A stretch of 38,394 nucleotides of DNA from positions 1-38,394 of the forward strand of contig USSF01000015.1 in NCBI GenBank assembly GCA_900557405.1. The letters are read 5' to 3'. Within the stretch, counting starts at the first letter, position 1, and each line of letters starts with the position of its first letter. Below the pieces are notes generated by a model, which was not told the DNA's origin, made no database searches, and saw only the letters and a program-made list of their open reading frames with translations. Shown here piece by piece: positions 25,202 through 34,212 of the stretch. This stretch comes from an uncultured Prevotella sp. GTDB lineage: Bacteria; Bacteroidota; Bacteroidia; Bacteroidales; Bacteroidaceae. A program made the translations under genes and the position numbers.

Positions 25202-25394
25202 CATTTTGTGATAATTTTTGCATAACCTTTACATTTTACCTACCCCCTGTTGTTATCAATAATGGATAAGTTCTGTTTTATATTATTTTGACCGTATTGC
25301 CGCTGGCATTTGGGATATGTCTTTTGAACTTGTGTTTTATAGCAATTGTCGTATAATTGATACAAGAATATTTTTATTTCTGCATGAAATGTAT

Positions 25395-25402
25395 TACTTT
25401 TG
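25395..25402 (+). promoter_or_regulatory. -7 box for the barrel gene
   Basis: TACTTTTG fits TAnnTTTG, about 30 bases before the ATG at 25433. No clear -33 box. Confidence 0.45.
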
Positions 25403-25432
25403 TGTCGTAATACTTATGAAGACGTACATAAA

Positions 25433-26265
25433 ATGAAAAATTTGATAGCTTTACTGACATTATTTGTAGTGGTTCCTGTTGTGGCACAAGTTGTCAATAC
25501 AGATACATGCGTTGTGGATGGAAACGGTTGGAAATCTGTTGTGCCGGAAAAATGGATAAGCCAGTTTCCAAGAAGTTTTATTCGCCCGATAATGATAATA
25601 CATTAAATAATAGTAATAGTGGCATTTCTCTCCATAAGACTGTATATAAAGAACATGTCGTAAGAGATGAACAAGTTGGGGCAAGGGAGATTCCTTCTGG
25701 GAATAATTACACTAATTCCGATGGAGTTGCTAATGGTATGAATGGTATTTTCGGTAGTTACAGTATACATAATATCAATGGTTCTCCTTTGGATATCAAT
25801 GTCTTGTCGTTTGGCTACATGCATTCAATGAAGTTCTGTGGTACCAGGCGCTCTTTTCTTCAGGTTGGTGGAATGCTTAGTTATTCTTGGGCGGAAAGAG
25901 ATGTGGATTATTATCAGAATGTAAATTGTAAACTCACAATGATTTCTTTGGAAGTTCCTGTTGACGTTATGTATAGGTTGCCTTTTGCAGATGGTTCTTG
26001 TGCTCTTGAACCATATGTGGGATTCAGCTTCGCCGGTTACTTGTATGGCGATTTAAAGACTGATATGACTAGTAGTATAAATGTTTTTGACAAAGATGTT
26101 GAGGGCTATTTAAGTCGGTTTATGTTCCGTGCTCGGGCTGGATTGAACATTTCCTTCGGACATGTCTATTTTGGTGGAGAGTATTCTCATGATATTAATA
26201 AGTTCTGTGTTGATATCAATCGCCGCTCATATTTCTTTACGGCAAGGCTTGGTTGCAGGTTCTGA
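25433..26265 (+). pseudogene. Outer-membrane beta-barrel protein, frameshifted
   Basis: The frame opened by the ATG at 25433 encodes a signal peptide (MKNLIALLTLFVVVPVVAQ) but stops at 25606. The rest of the protein is in another frame, open to 26265. Adding one base in the A5 run at 25548-25552 joins the frames as VVPEK-MDKPVSKKFYSPDNDN, giving a protein of about 278 residues. The downstream part has alternating aromatic/polar strands (YSIHNINGSPLDINVLSFGY, LEPYVGFSFAGYLYG) and ends in RLGCRF, with a terminal Phe as usual for outer-membrane barrels. Either the gene is broken, the A-run varies between cells, or the sequence has an error. Function unknown; porin or adhesin-like barrel. Confidence 0.7.
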
Positions 26266-26295
26266 CCTCTTGTCGTATCGGTAAACTTTAGGGAA

Positions 26296-26910
26296 TTATA
26301 GACCTTGATTTGTGGTCTTTAGTTTCTTTAAGCAGCCCTTGATCATTTTCTGAAGCTGTATCACTCTTGCCTGCTTGTTCTGTGGATAGCCGAATTGCTC
26401 GTAATGGAGTAGGGAGGAATTGAGATTGTCGAGCGCATTCTGCCATTCGCCTTTGTTCATATAGCAAAAGCCAAGACGGAAGAAGACGTCACCTTTTTCT
26501 TTGTTGTAGCAGACTGTAAGTTGTTTTTCGTACAGTGGGATGCACTTGTCGTATTCTCCGAGAATGAAATGGCTTTCGGCATCGGCAAAATAATATACGC
26601 TCCGCTCATGTGGGGCGTATACCTCGATGTCGTTCATGCATGAATCGAGATAGTTGCACGCCGTTCTGTAATTCCATTCATAGTAATGACAGAGTCCGAT
26701 ATAAGCCTTGAATCTTGGGTTCAGCTTGTATTTTTTGTCAAGCCTTGAAAGGATATTCAATGCTTCCCTGTATTTTCCGCTTCCAAAATAGTCAAGGGCA
26801 ACAGCCAACTGATCTTTGTCTGGCATCTTGTCGGCTGTTTGCCCTTGGGCTGTGAATGAAAAGAGAAAGGATAGCGCTATGATTGCAATATTCCTTATGC
26901 TCATGTTCAT
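26296..26910 (-). CDS. Exported tetratricopeptide-repeat protein
   Basis: A 204-residue protein with a signal peptide (MNMSIRNIAIIALSFLFSFTAQGQ). Residues ~35-190 form about four TPR-like helical pairs (DYFGSGKYREALNILSRLDK, YFADAESHFILGEYDKCIPL, FFRLGFCYMNKGEWQNALDN), which normally bind proteins. It lies 10 bases after the M64 peptidase gene and is the last gene of the long minus-strand cluster. It has no catalytic motif. It may act as a periplasmic partner of one of the neighbouring exported proteins (inference). Confidence 0.82.
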   Translation of the reverse strand: MNMSIRNIAIIALSFLFSFTAQGQTADKMPDKDQLAVALDYFGSGKYREALNILSRLDKKYKLNPRFKAYIGLCHYYEWNYRTACNYLDSCMNDIEVYAPHERSVYYFADAESHFILGEYDKCIPLYEKQLTVCYNKEKGDVFFRLGFCYMNKGEWQNALDNLNSSLLHYEQFGYPQNKQARVIQLQKMIKGCLKKLKTTNQGL

Positions 26911-26920
26911 TATGGTAGGT

Positions 26921-28216
26921 TTATTCTGTATAGAATCTTATCAGTTTCTCCAGAGCATTGCGGCATACGATGCAGAATTCTGGATGGAGATTGGTTCTCA
27001 TGCGGCAGTCTTGCACACCTCTATAGACATTCTTCAGGTCGTAGCCTCCGCCCTGGAAGAGTCCTACTCTGTTCTTTATGACTTTCGGGTCTTTGCTCAG
27101 AGGTGTCGGAGTTGGAGTGCCTTTCTTGATTAGGTTTTCCCATTTGTCCTTGAAGTTTACGAGTGTTGTGATGTTTGGCTCCCAAGGCTCCACGTCTTTT
27201 GAATATATTCCGAGAGGTTCGTCGTCGTAGGCGTATTCGTCGGCAAGTCCGGCGAAGCTGTGTCCAAACTCGTGTACGATGACCGGCTTGTAATATTTGT
27301 GGCCTGTCGAACTCAGGTTGTAGTAGTTCAGAATGCCGCCTCCGCCGTATACATCGGTGTTTACGAGGATGATGATGTGCTCGTAGGGGGTTCCGGCGAG
27401 CCAGTCATGCACCTTGTTCATGTTGAGCGTTGTAAGATAGCGCTCGCTATAGAATGTGTCGAAGTTTGAACCGAGGGCTGTGTTCTTCCATTCTCCTTTT
27501 CGTGGAACGCTCGTGCCGCTGTCGACAGATGGCGATTTCACGGCTATGACGTTGAATCTGTCCTTGTATGCCTTGAATGGCTCATGGGAGAAGAGTGCAT
27601 CGTTTGCAACCTTGGCATCTGCAAGGAACTTGTCCATTTCTGCCTCAGTATAGCCTTCGGCAAGGTAGGCAATGTGTATGCACTTCTTTGAATCTGCTGC
27701 TGCTTGCATCACTTCGTATGGAGTGGCCTTTGAGCTGAATCTCTTGATGAGAATGTCTTTAGGGTTGATGGTCTCGGTGAGTGATCTCGTTATTTCTTGC
27801 CTGTTGTTGCGGATGTTGATAGTCAGGTCCACAGTGTCTTTGGGCATAGGCATGAGGATTACGTTTTCGAAAGAACGGCGTGTGGTTTTTGCCTCCGGGT
27901 ACGTCTGCCATTCCTGGAATAGTGTGGAAAGGGAATTCCTGTAGATTACTTTGCCGGTCTTGTGGTCTTTCAGTTCGAATTGCGCATTGCCCTGCACTGG
28001 AAGTTCAGAGAGGTTGTTCTTCCTGCCATACCATTCGGGGATGGACTGCATGTTCTCGATGAGAATATCCTGTTCGGTGGCATTGCCGCCAAGGATGAAG
28101 TTCACGCGCAGTGTGTTGTTTTCAAAGTATTCGTCAAAGTCCTGTCCCATTACTGTTGTGCATGCGAATGCAATTACAGCAGTCAGGATTGTTTTAAGGT
28201 TAAAATTTTTTTTCAT
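26921..28216 (-). CDS. M64-family metallopeptidase (IgA peptidase M64)
   Basis: A 431-residue exported peptidase. The start at 28216 is chosen because it gives a clean signal peptide (MKKNFNLKTILTAVIAFACTTVMGQ) and overlaps the folK stop as ATGA; the frame itself is open further up. An N-terminal beta-rich domain (~25-160) precedes the catalytic domain. The zinc motif VHEFGHSFAGLADEY (315-319 are HEFGH) has the HExxH pair plus a downstream Asp, as in M64. Four Cys near the C-terminus may form disulphides. The type member cleaves human IgA, but most homologues, including this one, have unknown substrates. Confidence 0.9.
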   Translation of the reverse strand: MKKNFNLKTILTAVIAFACTTVMGQDFDEYFENNTLRVNFILGGNATEQDILIENMQSIPEWYGRKNNLSELPVQGNAQFELKDHKTGKVIYRNSLSTLFQEWQTYPEAKTTRRSFENVILMPMPKDTVDLTINIRNNRQEITRSLTETINPKDILIKRFSSKATPYEVMQAAADSKKCIHIAYLAEGYTEAEMDKFLADAKVANDALFSHEPFKAYKDRFNVIAVKSPSVDSGTSVPRKGEWKNTALGSNFDTFYSERYLTTLNMNKVHDWLAGTPYEHIIILVNTDVYGGGGILNYYNLSSTGHKYYKPVIVHEFGHSFAGLADEYAYDDEPLGIYSKDVEPWEPNITTLVNFKDKWENLIKKGTPTPTPLSKDPKVIKNRVGLFQGGGYDLKNVYRGVQDCRMRTNLHPEFCIVCRNALEKLIRFYTE

Positions 28217-28629
28217 CTTGTTATTGGATCTAAAATAAAACATTCTTTTTCTTTTTCAAAATTGTGGATAAGTTTTCTTACGTATTCTCTGTTCCAGTCG
28301 TCCGTGTGGAACTTCTCACTCCCGAACAGCAGGATGTCAAGGTCCAGGGGGATTTTGTGCTCCTTGTCGTTCTTCTTAGTCCTGCCGCATTTCTTCTCTA
28401 TGTGTTTCAGGGCATTTGCAGTCTGGGTGTATGTGTGGCTTGTTGCCGATACGCAGAGGCAGTTTATGAACTTGTCGGATTCTATGCCTATGGGGGCAGT
28501 CCACATTTCTTCAGAGAAGGCGATGCTGTCACCGAGAATCAATGAAAGGTGTTTTTTGGCGTAGTCAATATTCTCCCTTTGGTTGAAATTACTGCCGATG
28601 GCAATGATAAGCTTGTTGCTCTTATCCAT
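28213..28629 (-). CDS. folK: HPPK, 6-hydroxymethyl-7,8-dihydropterin pyrophosphokinase
   Basis: FolK transfers pyrophosphate from ATP to hydroxymethyldihydropterin in folate synthesis. The 138-residue protein is short but has the N-terminal IIAIGSNFNQRENI and the signature region CGRTKKNDKEHKIPLDLDILLFG, with the two conserved Asp of DLDILL (metal ligands). The part before DLD differs from the usual RWGPRTIDLD (charged NDKEHKIP instead). The stop overlaps the start of the M64 gene by four bases, and 13 bases separate it from the preceding gene. Confidence 0.88.
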   Translation of the reverse strand: MDKSNKLIIAIGSNFNQRENIDYAKKHLSLILGDSIAFSEEMWTAPIGIESDKFINCLCVSATSHTYTQTANALKHIEKKCGRTKKNDKEHKIPLDLDILLFGSEKFHTDDWNREYVRKLIHNFEKEKECFILDPITR

Positions 28630-28642
28630 GATAGGTGTGCTT

Positions 28643-30328
28643 TTATTTGGCGTATTTGTCTATCAGACCTTGGGCCTGAGGGTTACCCATATCCTTGGCC
28701 TTGTTCAGATTGGAAACGCCCTCGGTTTTGTTTCCAGTCTTTATCTGTGCAAGACCGAGCACGAGATAGGCGTCGGAGAAATCCGGAGCTGTTTCAATGC
28801 ATCTTGTTGCTGATTCGATGGCTTCTGTGTGCATGTTCAGACGTAGCAGTAGAGAGGCTCTTTCTGCAAGGAATGTTGGTTCTTTGGGTGCAAGGTATAT
28901 GGCGTTGTTGATGTCGTTCAGGGCTTGCTTGAAGAGCTTAGCCTTTATTTCTATCTGTTCGCGGTTGTAATAGAATTCTGCTGTCATCTTACCGCCACAT
29001 GCAATCTCATATCTGGTATAGTCGAAGACGGACTGACGGTAGTTCTGCATCTTGTTGTAAAGCTCAGCCCTCATCAGATAGTATTTTGCGGAATTTGCGT
29101 AATTAAGGGTGTCTGCATTATTCACGGCACTGTCGAGCAGGGCGATGATTTCCGTATCGGGAGCCTTTAGCTGCTGTTTGCAGAGAGCGGCATTGTAATA
29201 CAGGTCTCCGCCTTTCAAGTTGCTTTCGGTGAGCGCCATGAATGTGTCGTAGGCTTTGTTGTAATCAGCCTTTGCAAAGAGAATCTGTCCTTCAAGGTCC
29301 TTGTAGAGTGGGAGAGGGCTGATGGAGTATGCGAGGCTTGTTTCGTCCATCGCCTTGTCGAGATTCCATTTGTCGAACGGTAAGTCATTCTTGTAAACCT
29401 CTTTCAGATAAATGAGTTTTGCGTAATTGTAGTGTGCGTCCGCTTTTGCCGTAACCTTTCTTATTGCCTCTTCCATACATCTTGCCGCATCGTCAAAGCG
29501 GTTTGCGTTTATCTCTATTTGTGCCTTGGCGGAATATCCGTCTATGAGGTCGGGAAACCTTTCTATGAAGTCATTTGCGGCTGCGGCGTATTTCAGGGAG
29601 TCATTGTTCTGTGAAGTGAGCATAAGAGCCAGCATTGCCTGCTCTTTGTCTTCGGGCAGGGCTGTTGGAATTCCAATCTTGCGGAGCGTTTCGCTGTTCA
29701 AGGACAGCGCATTAGGCTTCAGCGAGAGAACGAAATTGGCGTCAGTAGCGTAGATGTCTGTATTTAAAGACGATGTCTGCAGAAGTCCTACAACTTCGCC
29801 GTTGTCATTGACGAAAGGACAACCGTCAGCATTGTCCGTGTTGTTCATGGTGAAGATGTAATATGAATAGGCGTTCATGAACTTTTCCACGCTTTTTATA
29901 CTTGCTGCTACGGGCTTTGCTGATTTGTTTGTGTATGGAATCAACCATAGTGATGAGCCGGCAACTGCTCCAGCCTTTGCCGCATTTGCGGATTTTGTGC
30001 TGCCATCCACTTTGAATCTTGCTACGTCGTATATATCATTGACGCCCAATATTCTTGTCACTTTGTGCTTGTTCCCCTTAATGTCAATGGCTACAGCCTC
30101 CGCTGCACCGATAAAGGGTTTTAGATTACTTATTGCTTCACCGTTTGCGCCTGTGAAAACACCATGGCTTGACGCAAGCAGACTGCCGTCTTTCTTAAAT
30201 GTGGTCAGAGTAAAGACATTCTCCGCCGTTTTCTTTACCGCAGAGCTTTGCGCTATTATGCTTGATGTAATAAATATGGCGATGATGGTTAGAAATAGTT
30301 TCTTGCAAGTATTCATATTGTAATTCAT
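28643..30328 (-). CDS. Exported trypsin-like pseudoprotease fused to TPR repeats
   Basis: A 561-residue protein with a signal peptide (~1-26, ending SSIIAQ). Residues ~30-215 resemble the chymotrypsin/HtrA fold: FKKDGSLLASSHGVFTGANGEAISN at the start and DGCPFVNDNGEVVGLLQ near the end, which corresponds to the GNSGGP-x-N-x-G-x-VVG stretch. The catalytic Ser position lacks Ser (NADGCP), and the His position (usually TNAHV) reads SNLKP, so it should not be a protease. Residues ~225-555 are TPR repeats. It lies between recN and folK. A scaffold role in the periplasm is likely (inference). Confidence 0.78.
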   Translation of the reverse strand: MNYNMNTCKKLFLTIIAIFITSSIIAQSSAVKKTAENVFTLTTFKKDGSLLASSHGVFTGANGEAISNLKPFIGAAEAVAIDIKGNKHKVTRILGVNDIYDVARFKVDGSTKSANAAKAGAVAGSSLWLIPYTNKSAKPVAASIKSVEKFMNAYSYYIFTMNNTDNADGCPFVNDNGEVVGLLQTSSLNTDIYATDANFVLSLKPNALSLNSETLRKIGIPTALPEDKEQAMLALMLTSQNNDSLKYAAAANDFIERFPDLIDGYSAKAQIEINANRFDDAARCMEEAIRKVTAKADAHYNYAKLIYLKEVYKNDLPFDKWNLDKAMDETSLAYSISPLPLYKDLEGQILFAKADYNKAYDTFMALTESNLKGGDLYYNAALCKQQLKAPDTEIIALLDSAVNNADTLNYANSAKYYLMRAELYNKMQNYRQSVFDYTRYEIACGGKMTAEFYYNREQIEIKAKLFKQALNDINNAIYLAPKEPTFLAERASLLLRLNMHTEAIESATRCIETAPDFSDAYLVLGLAQIKTGNKTEGVSNLNKAKDMGNPQAQGLIDKYAK

Positions 30329-30345
30329 AATTGATTGTTATATTT

Positions 30346-32016
30346 TTAGTTGCTGCATAGCTTCAGCAGTTCTGCGGCGTTGTGTCTTGCGGCCTCAGTG
30401 ATGTCTGCACCGCTCAGCATCTGGGCAATCTCATCGGTGCGTTCTTCCATTTGGAGTTCCTTCATGCGGCTTGTCGTACCATTGTTGGTCTCTTCCTTAT
30501 ATACCTTGTAATGGTTCGTTCCGCGTGCGGCAATCTGTGGCAGGTGCGTTATGCTTATAACTTGCCTGTCGCTTTGGGCCATCTCCTGCATTATTATTGC
30601 CATCTTTTCGGCAATCTTGCCGCTTACGCCGGTGTCGATTTCGTCAAAGATGATTGTAGGAAGTTTCACTGCACTGCTTATCATTGCTTTCAGCGAGAGC
30701 ATTACTCGGGCGATTTCTCCGCCGGATGCAACTTGTGAAACAGGTTGTAACTCTGTATTTGTGTTGGCGCTGAAAAGGAACGACACCCTGTCGCAACCGT
30801 CTTTCATGAAATCCTTCGGCTCAATGTCTATGGCGAATCTCACGTTGGGGATTCCCAGTGGCACGAGTCGCTTTTTCATTCCTTCTTCCACGATCTTGGC
30901 TGCTTTCTTCCTTGTTGCAGTCAACGTTGCTGCTTTCTTCTTGCATGCCTCCATGGCTTTCTGCTCCTCAGTTTCAAGTTCCTTCAGTCTTTCGTCGCTG
31001 TTGTCGATATTGCATATCTGTTCGTGCAGCCTGTCCTTTATACTAATAAGCTCTTCAACGGAGTCCGTATGATGTTTTTGCTCCAGCGAATAGATATTAT
31101 CAAGCAGGTCGTCTACCTGCTGTAGTCTGCCAGGTTCAAAGTCTATGTCCTCGGCCTTGACGTTGATTTCCTGGGCAAGGTCTTTCAGTTCGATATAGCA
31201 ATCTTCCAGTCTGCTATTGATTTCCTCCACGTCGGGGAAAATATCTTTTATGCCTTCAATGGCTTTTGCAGCTTCCTTTATCTGCTCCACCACACCGTTG
31301 CCTTCGCTGCCGCTCATTATTCCGTCGGCTTGATATAGGGCGCTTTTTATATCCTCTACATGGTTGAGCTTTTCGGCTTCTGCTTCAAGCTTCTCTTGCA
31401 TTCCGACTTCAAGATTGGCATCTTCAAGTTCCTTGTATTGAAACCTCAGGAACTCTTCGTTCTCAATGCCTTTCTCTATTTCCTCCTTCATTTCGGCTAC
31501 AGCTCTGCGCGCTTCTGTTAGTTTCCTGTAGGCGGCGTTGTAGTCGTTTACCATGGATGAGTCCTGGGAGATGATGTCGAGTACGTTCAGCTGAAAGTCT
31601 TCGCTGTTGAGCATCAGGTTCTGATGCTGACTATGTATGTCGATGAGTTGTTCGCCGAGCCTCTTTATCGTTGCAAGCGGTGCGGGTGTGTCGTTGATGA
31701 ACGCACGGCTCTTGCCCGCTGCCGTCAGATCACGGCGCATGATACAGTCTTCGGCATCATATTCGATGTCGTTCTCGTCGAAGAAACCCTTCATGTCGTA
31801 TTTCGATAGGTCGAAATGCGCCTCTATGATGCATTTGTCGCATCCCTTCTTTATTAGTTTGGAGTCAGCTCTCTGCCCGAGAAGCAGGTTGATGGCTCCG
31901 AGGATGATGCTCTTTCCGGCTCCGGTTTCACCTGTAATGACAGAGAAGCCGGGGTGGAATCTCATGTCGAGCGTGTCGATAAGCGCAAAATTCTTTATAT
32001 AAAGTTGTTTCAGCAT
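30346..32016 (-). CDS. recN: DNA repair protein RecN
   Basis: An SMC-like ATPase acting early in double-strand-break repair. The 556-residue protein has Walker A GETGAGKS (~30-37), a long central coiled coil (~150-370, Glu/Lys/Leu rich), the signature VASGGEIARVMLSLKAM and Walker B TIIFDEIDTGVSGKIAEKMA. ITHLPQIAARGTNHYKV follows, as is usual. It lies three bases after the porD-like gene. Length is typical. Confidence 0.97.
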   Translation of the reverse strand: MLKQLYIKNFALIDTLDMRFHPGFSVITGETGAGKSIILGAINLLLGQRADSKLIKKGCDKCIIEAHFDLSKYDMKGFFDENDIEYDAEDCIMRRDLTAAGKSRAFINDTPAPLATIKRLGEQLIDIHSQHQNLMLNSEDFQLNVLDIISQDSSMVNDYNAAYRKLTEARRAVAEMKEEIEKGIENEEFLRFQYKELEDANLEVGMQEKLEAEAEKLNHVEDIKSALYQADGIMSGSEGNGVVEQIKEAAKAIEGIKDIFPDVEEINSRLEDCYIELKDLAQEINVKAEDIDFEPGRLQQVDDLLDNIYSLEQKHHTDSVEELISIKDRLHEQICNIDNSDERLKELETEEQKAMEACKKKAATLTATRKKAAKIVEEGMKKRLVPLGIPNVRFAIDIEPKDFMKDGCDRVSFLFSANTNTELQPVSQVASGGEIARVMLSLKAMISSAVKLPTIIFDEIDTGVSGKIAEKMAIIMQEMAQSDRQVISITHLPQIAARGTNHYKVYKEETNNGTTSRMKELQMEERTDEIAQMLSGADITEAARHNAAELLKLCSN

Positions 32017-32019
32017 TTC

Positions 32020-32925
32020 CTATTCCTTGATTTTTTCCCAAGAATTGTTTTGTGACGGGTTGATTGAGAAGAGTATCTCGTAGACGCTTTCCTTTTCCTT
32101 CTGCGTTCCCTTGCCCTTATATATGTTGGCAAGTTCATCCTTCTTGTAGTCTGTCCATATAGCCGGCAGACTGCTCAGCGGCTTGTCTTCATGCACTTTC
32201 TTCAGATTGTTCTCCAGTGCCGTGGTGATATTTGTCCTTCCGCGGTCGGCGTTATTCGCCATTTCGTCAAGTCCGGTGCGGTAGTAGTCATACTGCAACT
32301 GTCGGAAGGGTTTCATCGCTGTGTCAAGATAGTCGTTTATTATGGCGAACCTGTTCCTGTCTGTCTCGAAGGATTTCCATCCGGTGAAGGCCAGGTTCTG
32401 AGCATTGTTCGTCAGGTTCATGCATCTCTGTAGCACGTCCTCTCCGCCCATAGGCGAAAAACTGTCAAGGTCGAGTCCTATGATTAGATAGGCATAGTAG
32501 GCGATGAGCGCTGTGAGCTGGTTGTCTATCTGCTCCTCATTGAAGTTCAGTTGGTCAAACTGTGAGAACTCGAAGTTGAAGTCGTTGTCCTTGTTGTTGT
32601 ATAAGGTCGTGGTGTATGCGGAATTGTATACCGGACGGTTTGCCTGTATCAGAGCACTGCAGGTCAGTCTGTTCGACGACTGGTCGTACTTGGTCACCGT
32701 TATGTTGAAGTTGCAGACGATTCTTTCGTTCTTCTGGAACTGGTAGTCCGTCCACTGGCGGTCATTGATAAACTGTTCGAGAGTCTGTTGCAGACTTTCG
32801 AACACGCTTGCGTCGGTGCCTTGAATCTGGTTGTGGTTTATTGTGATTTTGGCTTGCAGCTCCTGTGCCTTCATGTATGAACATGTAGCCAGAAATATAA
32901 GAACCAAGCAGATAAGTCGTTTCAT
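32020..32925 (-). CDS. porD: DUF4835 family protein (type IX secretion protein PorD-like)
   Basis: A 301-residue protein with a signal peptide (MKRLICLVLIFLATCSYMKAQ). The mature start ELQAKITINHNQIQGTDASVFESLQ and the middle (ITVTKYDQSSNRLTCSALIQANRPVYNS in part; YYAYLIIGLDLDSFSPMGG) fit the DUF4835 family, which has been linked to the type IX secretion system and named PorD. Both the family and its place between coaBC and recN are typical of Bacteroidetes. It is periplasmic or outer-membrane associated. The biochemical role is not known to me, so the symbol rests on family membership. Confidence 0.78.
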   Translation of the reverse strand: MKRLICLVLIFLATCSYMKAQELQAKITINHNQIQGTDASVFESLQQTLEQFINDRQWTDYQFQKNERIVCNFNITVTKYDQSSNRLTCSALIQANRPVYNSAYTTTLYNNKDNDFNFEFSQFDQLNFNEEQIDNQLTALIAYYAYLIIGLDLDSFSPMGGEDVLQRCMNLTNNAQNLAFTGWKSFETDRNRFAIINDYLDTAMKPFRQLQYDYYRTGLDEMANNADRGRTNITTALENNLKKVHEDKPLSSLPAIWTDYKKDELANIYKGKGTQKEKESVYEILFSINPSQNNSWEKIKE

Positions 32926-33005
32926 AATAGGTTTTCAGTATAGAGTTAAACATTTATGAACCAACACGATAGAATGTTGCTTCTAAAGTGATGGTCCATA
33001 TCGTT

Positions 33006-34208
33006 TTACCATAGTTTCTCCATTTCGTTCACGATGTCCTTTGCCACGTCGGCTTTAGGCTTCTTGTCGAAATCGATCTTGCCGTTTTCCGAAATAATCG
33101 AAATCTTGTTGTAGTCGCTTCGGAACGTCGTTCCCTCGTTTCTCGTGGAGTTCAATACGATGAAGTCAAGGTTTTTCTTCTTGAGTTTCTTTTTCGCATT
33201 TGTCTCCTCGTCGTTTGTTTCCAGGGCGAATCCGATGAGCTTCTGTTCTTTGCTTTTCATCTTGCCGAGCGAAGCGGCGATGTCATTGGTCGGACAGAGC
33301 TTTAGTATAAGGTCATCCTTCTCCCTCTTTATCTTTCTGTCGGCGGTCGTTTCGGGGCGGAAATCAGCTACTGCGGCACACAGTATTGCTGCATCGTGGG
33401 ATGCAAAGGCTTCTGTGGCTGCATTATACATCTCCTCGCAACTCTCCACGTCGATTCTCCTTATCGATTGTGAGCAGTTGCGCGATACAGGGCCGGCGAT
33501 GAGTGTCACGTCGGCTCCTCTTCTCATGCACTCTTCGGCGAGGGCGAACCCCATCTTGCCGCTTGAATAGTTGCCGATGAATCTTACGGGGTCTATCTTC
33601 TCGTATGTGGGGCCGGCGGTTATGAGAATCTTCTTGCCCGTCAGGTTGCTGCTGCTTGTGGCATCCTGCTTGAAGTGGTTGTCAAGAAACTCCACAATCC
33701 TTTCCGGTTCCTCCATGCGTCCTTTGCCTTCGAGTCCGCTTGCCAGAAAGCCGCTCTGCGGCTCGATGATGATATTGCCGTAGCTTCTCAGTGTGTCGAG
33801 GTTGTTCTGGGTAGACGGATGAGCATACATGTCGAGGTCCATAGCCGGAGCAACGAACACGGGCGCCTTCATTGATAAATAGGTAGTTATGAGCATGTTG
33901 TCAGCGATGCCGTGTGCCATTTTTCCGATTGTTGAGGCTGTACATGGCGCAATGAGCATTGCGTCAGCCCATAGTCCGAGGTCTACATGTGAGTTCCATG
34001 TCCCATCCCTTTGCGAGAAGAATTCGCTTACCACGGGCTTGTGTGTGAGGGCGGAGAGCGTGATGGGAGTGATGAATTCCTTTCCGGCAGGCGTTATGAC
34101 CACCTGTACTTCAGCTCCAGCCTTTATCAGTCCGCGGATGATGTAGCATGCCTTGTATGCGGCAATGCTGCCCGTGATACCGAGAACGATTTTCTTTCCT
34201 TTCAGCAT
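33006..34208 (-). CDS. coaBC: Bifunctional phosphopantothenoylcysteine decarboxylase / phosphopantothenate-cysteine ligase
   Basis: It makes 4'-phosphopantetheine for coenzyme A from phosphopantothenate and cysteine. The 400-residue protein has the flavin-dependent CoaC domain (~1-185; GITGSIAAYKA, SHVDLGLWADAMLIAPCTAST, APAMDLDMY) and the CoaB ligase domain (~190-400; KKILITAGPTYEKIDPVRFIGN, SSGKMGFALAEEC). In the substrate clamp the family's ACG-x-x-G-x-GRM reads ASGLEGKGRM, with Ser at the Cys position. It begins four bases after the exonuclease gene stop. Confidence 0.96.
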   Translation of the reverse strand: MLKGKKIVLGITGSIAAYKACYIIRGLIKAGAEVQVVITPAGKEFITPITLSALTHKPVVSEFFSQRDGTWNSHVDLGLWADAMLIAPCTASTIGKMAHGIADNMLITTYLSMKAPVFVAPAMDLDMYAHPSTQNNLDTLRSYGNIIIEPQSGFLASGLEGKGRMEEPERIVEFLDNHFKQDATSSSNLTGKKILITAGPTYEKIDPVRFIGNYSSGKMGFALAEECMRRGADVTLIAGPVSRNCSQSIRRIDVESCEEMYNAATEAFASHDAAILCAAVADFRPETTADRKIKREKDDLILKLCPTNDIAASLGKMKSKEQKLIGFALETNDEETNAKKKLKKKNLDFIVLNSTRNEGTTFRSDYNKISIISENGKIDFDKKPKADVAKDIVNEMEKLW

Positions 34209-34212
34209 TTCC

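Larger units (their letters stand above)
24858..25432. other. 575-bp intergenic region between ribE and the barrel gene
   Basis: From the ribE side it holds a palindrome, a long hairpin, the structured RNA and its promoter, then about 190 bp of AT-rich sequence with the -7 box of the plus-strand barrel gene (25395-25402). An imperfect repeat (CTTGT...ACAAG, about 25329-25366) may be regulatory. No protein-coding frame is supported. Confidence 0.7.

Noticed and set aside
25501..25606. Programmed -1 frameshift in the barrel gene
   Set aside because: The A5 run does not give a standard X-XXY-YYZ heptamer in the zero frame (reads CCG GAA AAA TGG); an indel or sequence error is simpler.
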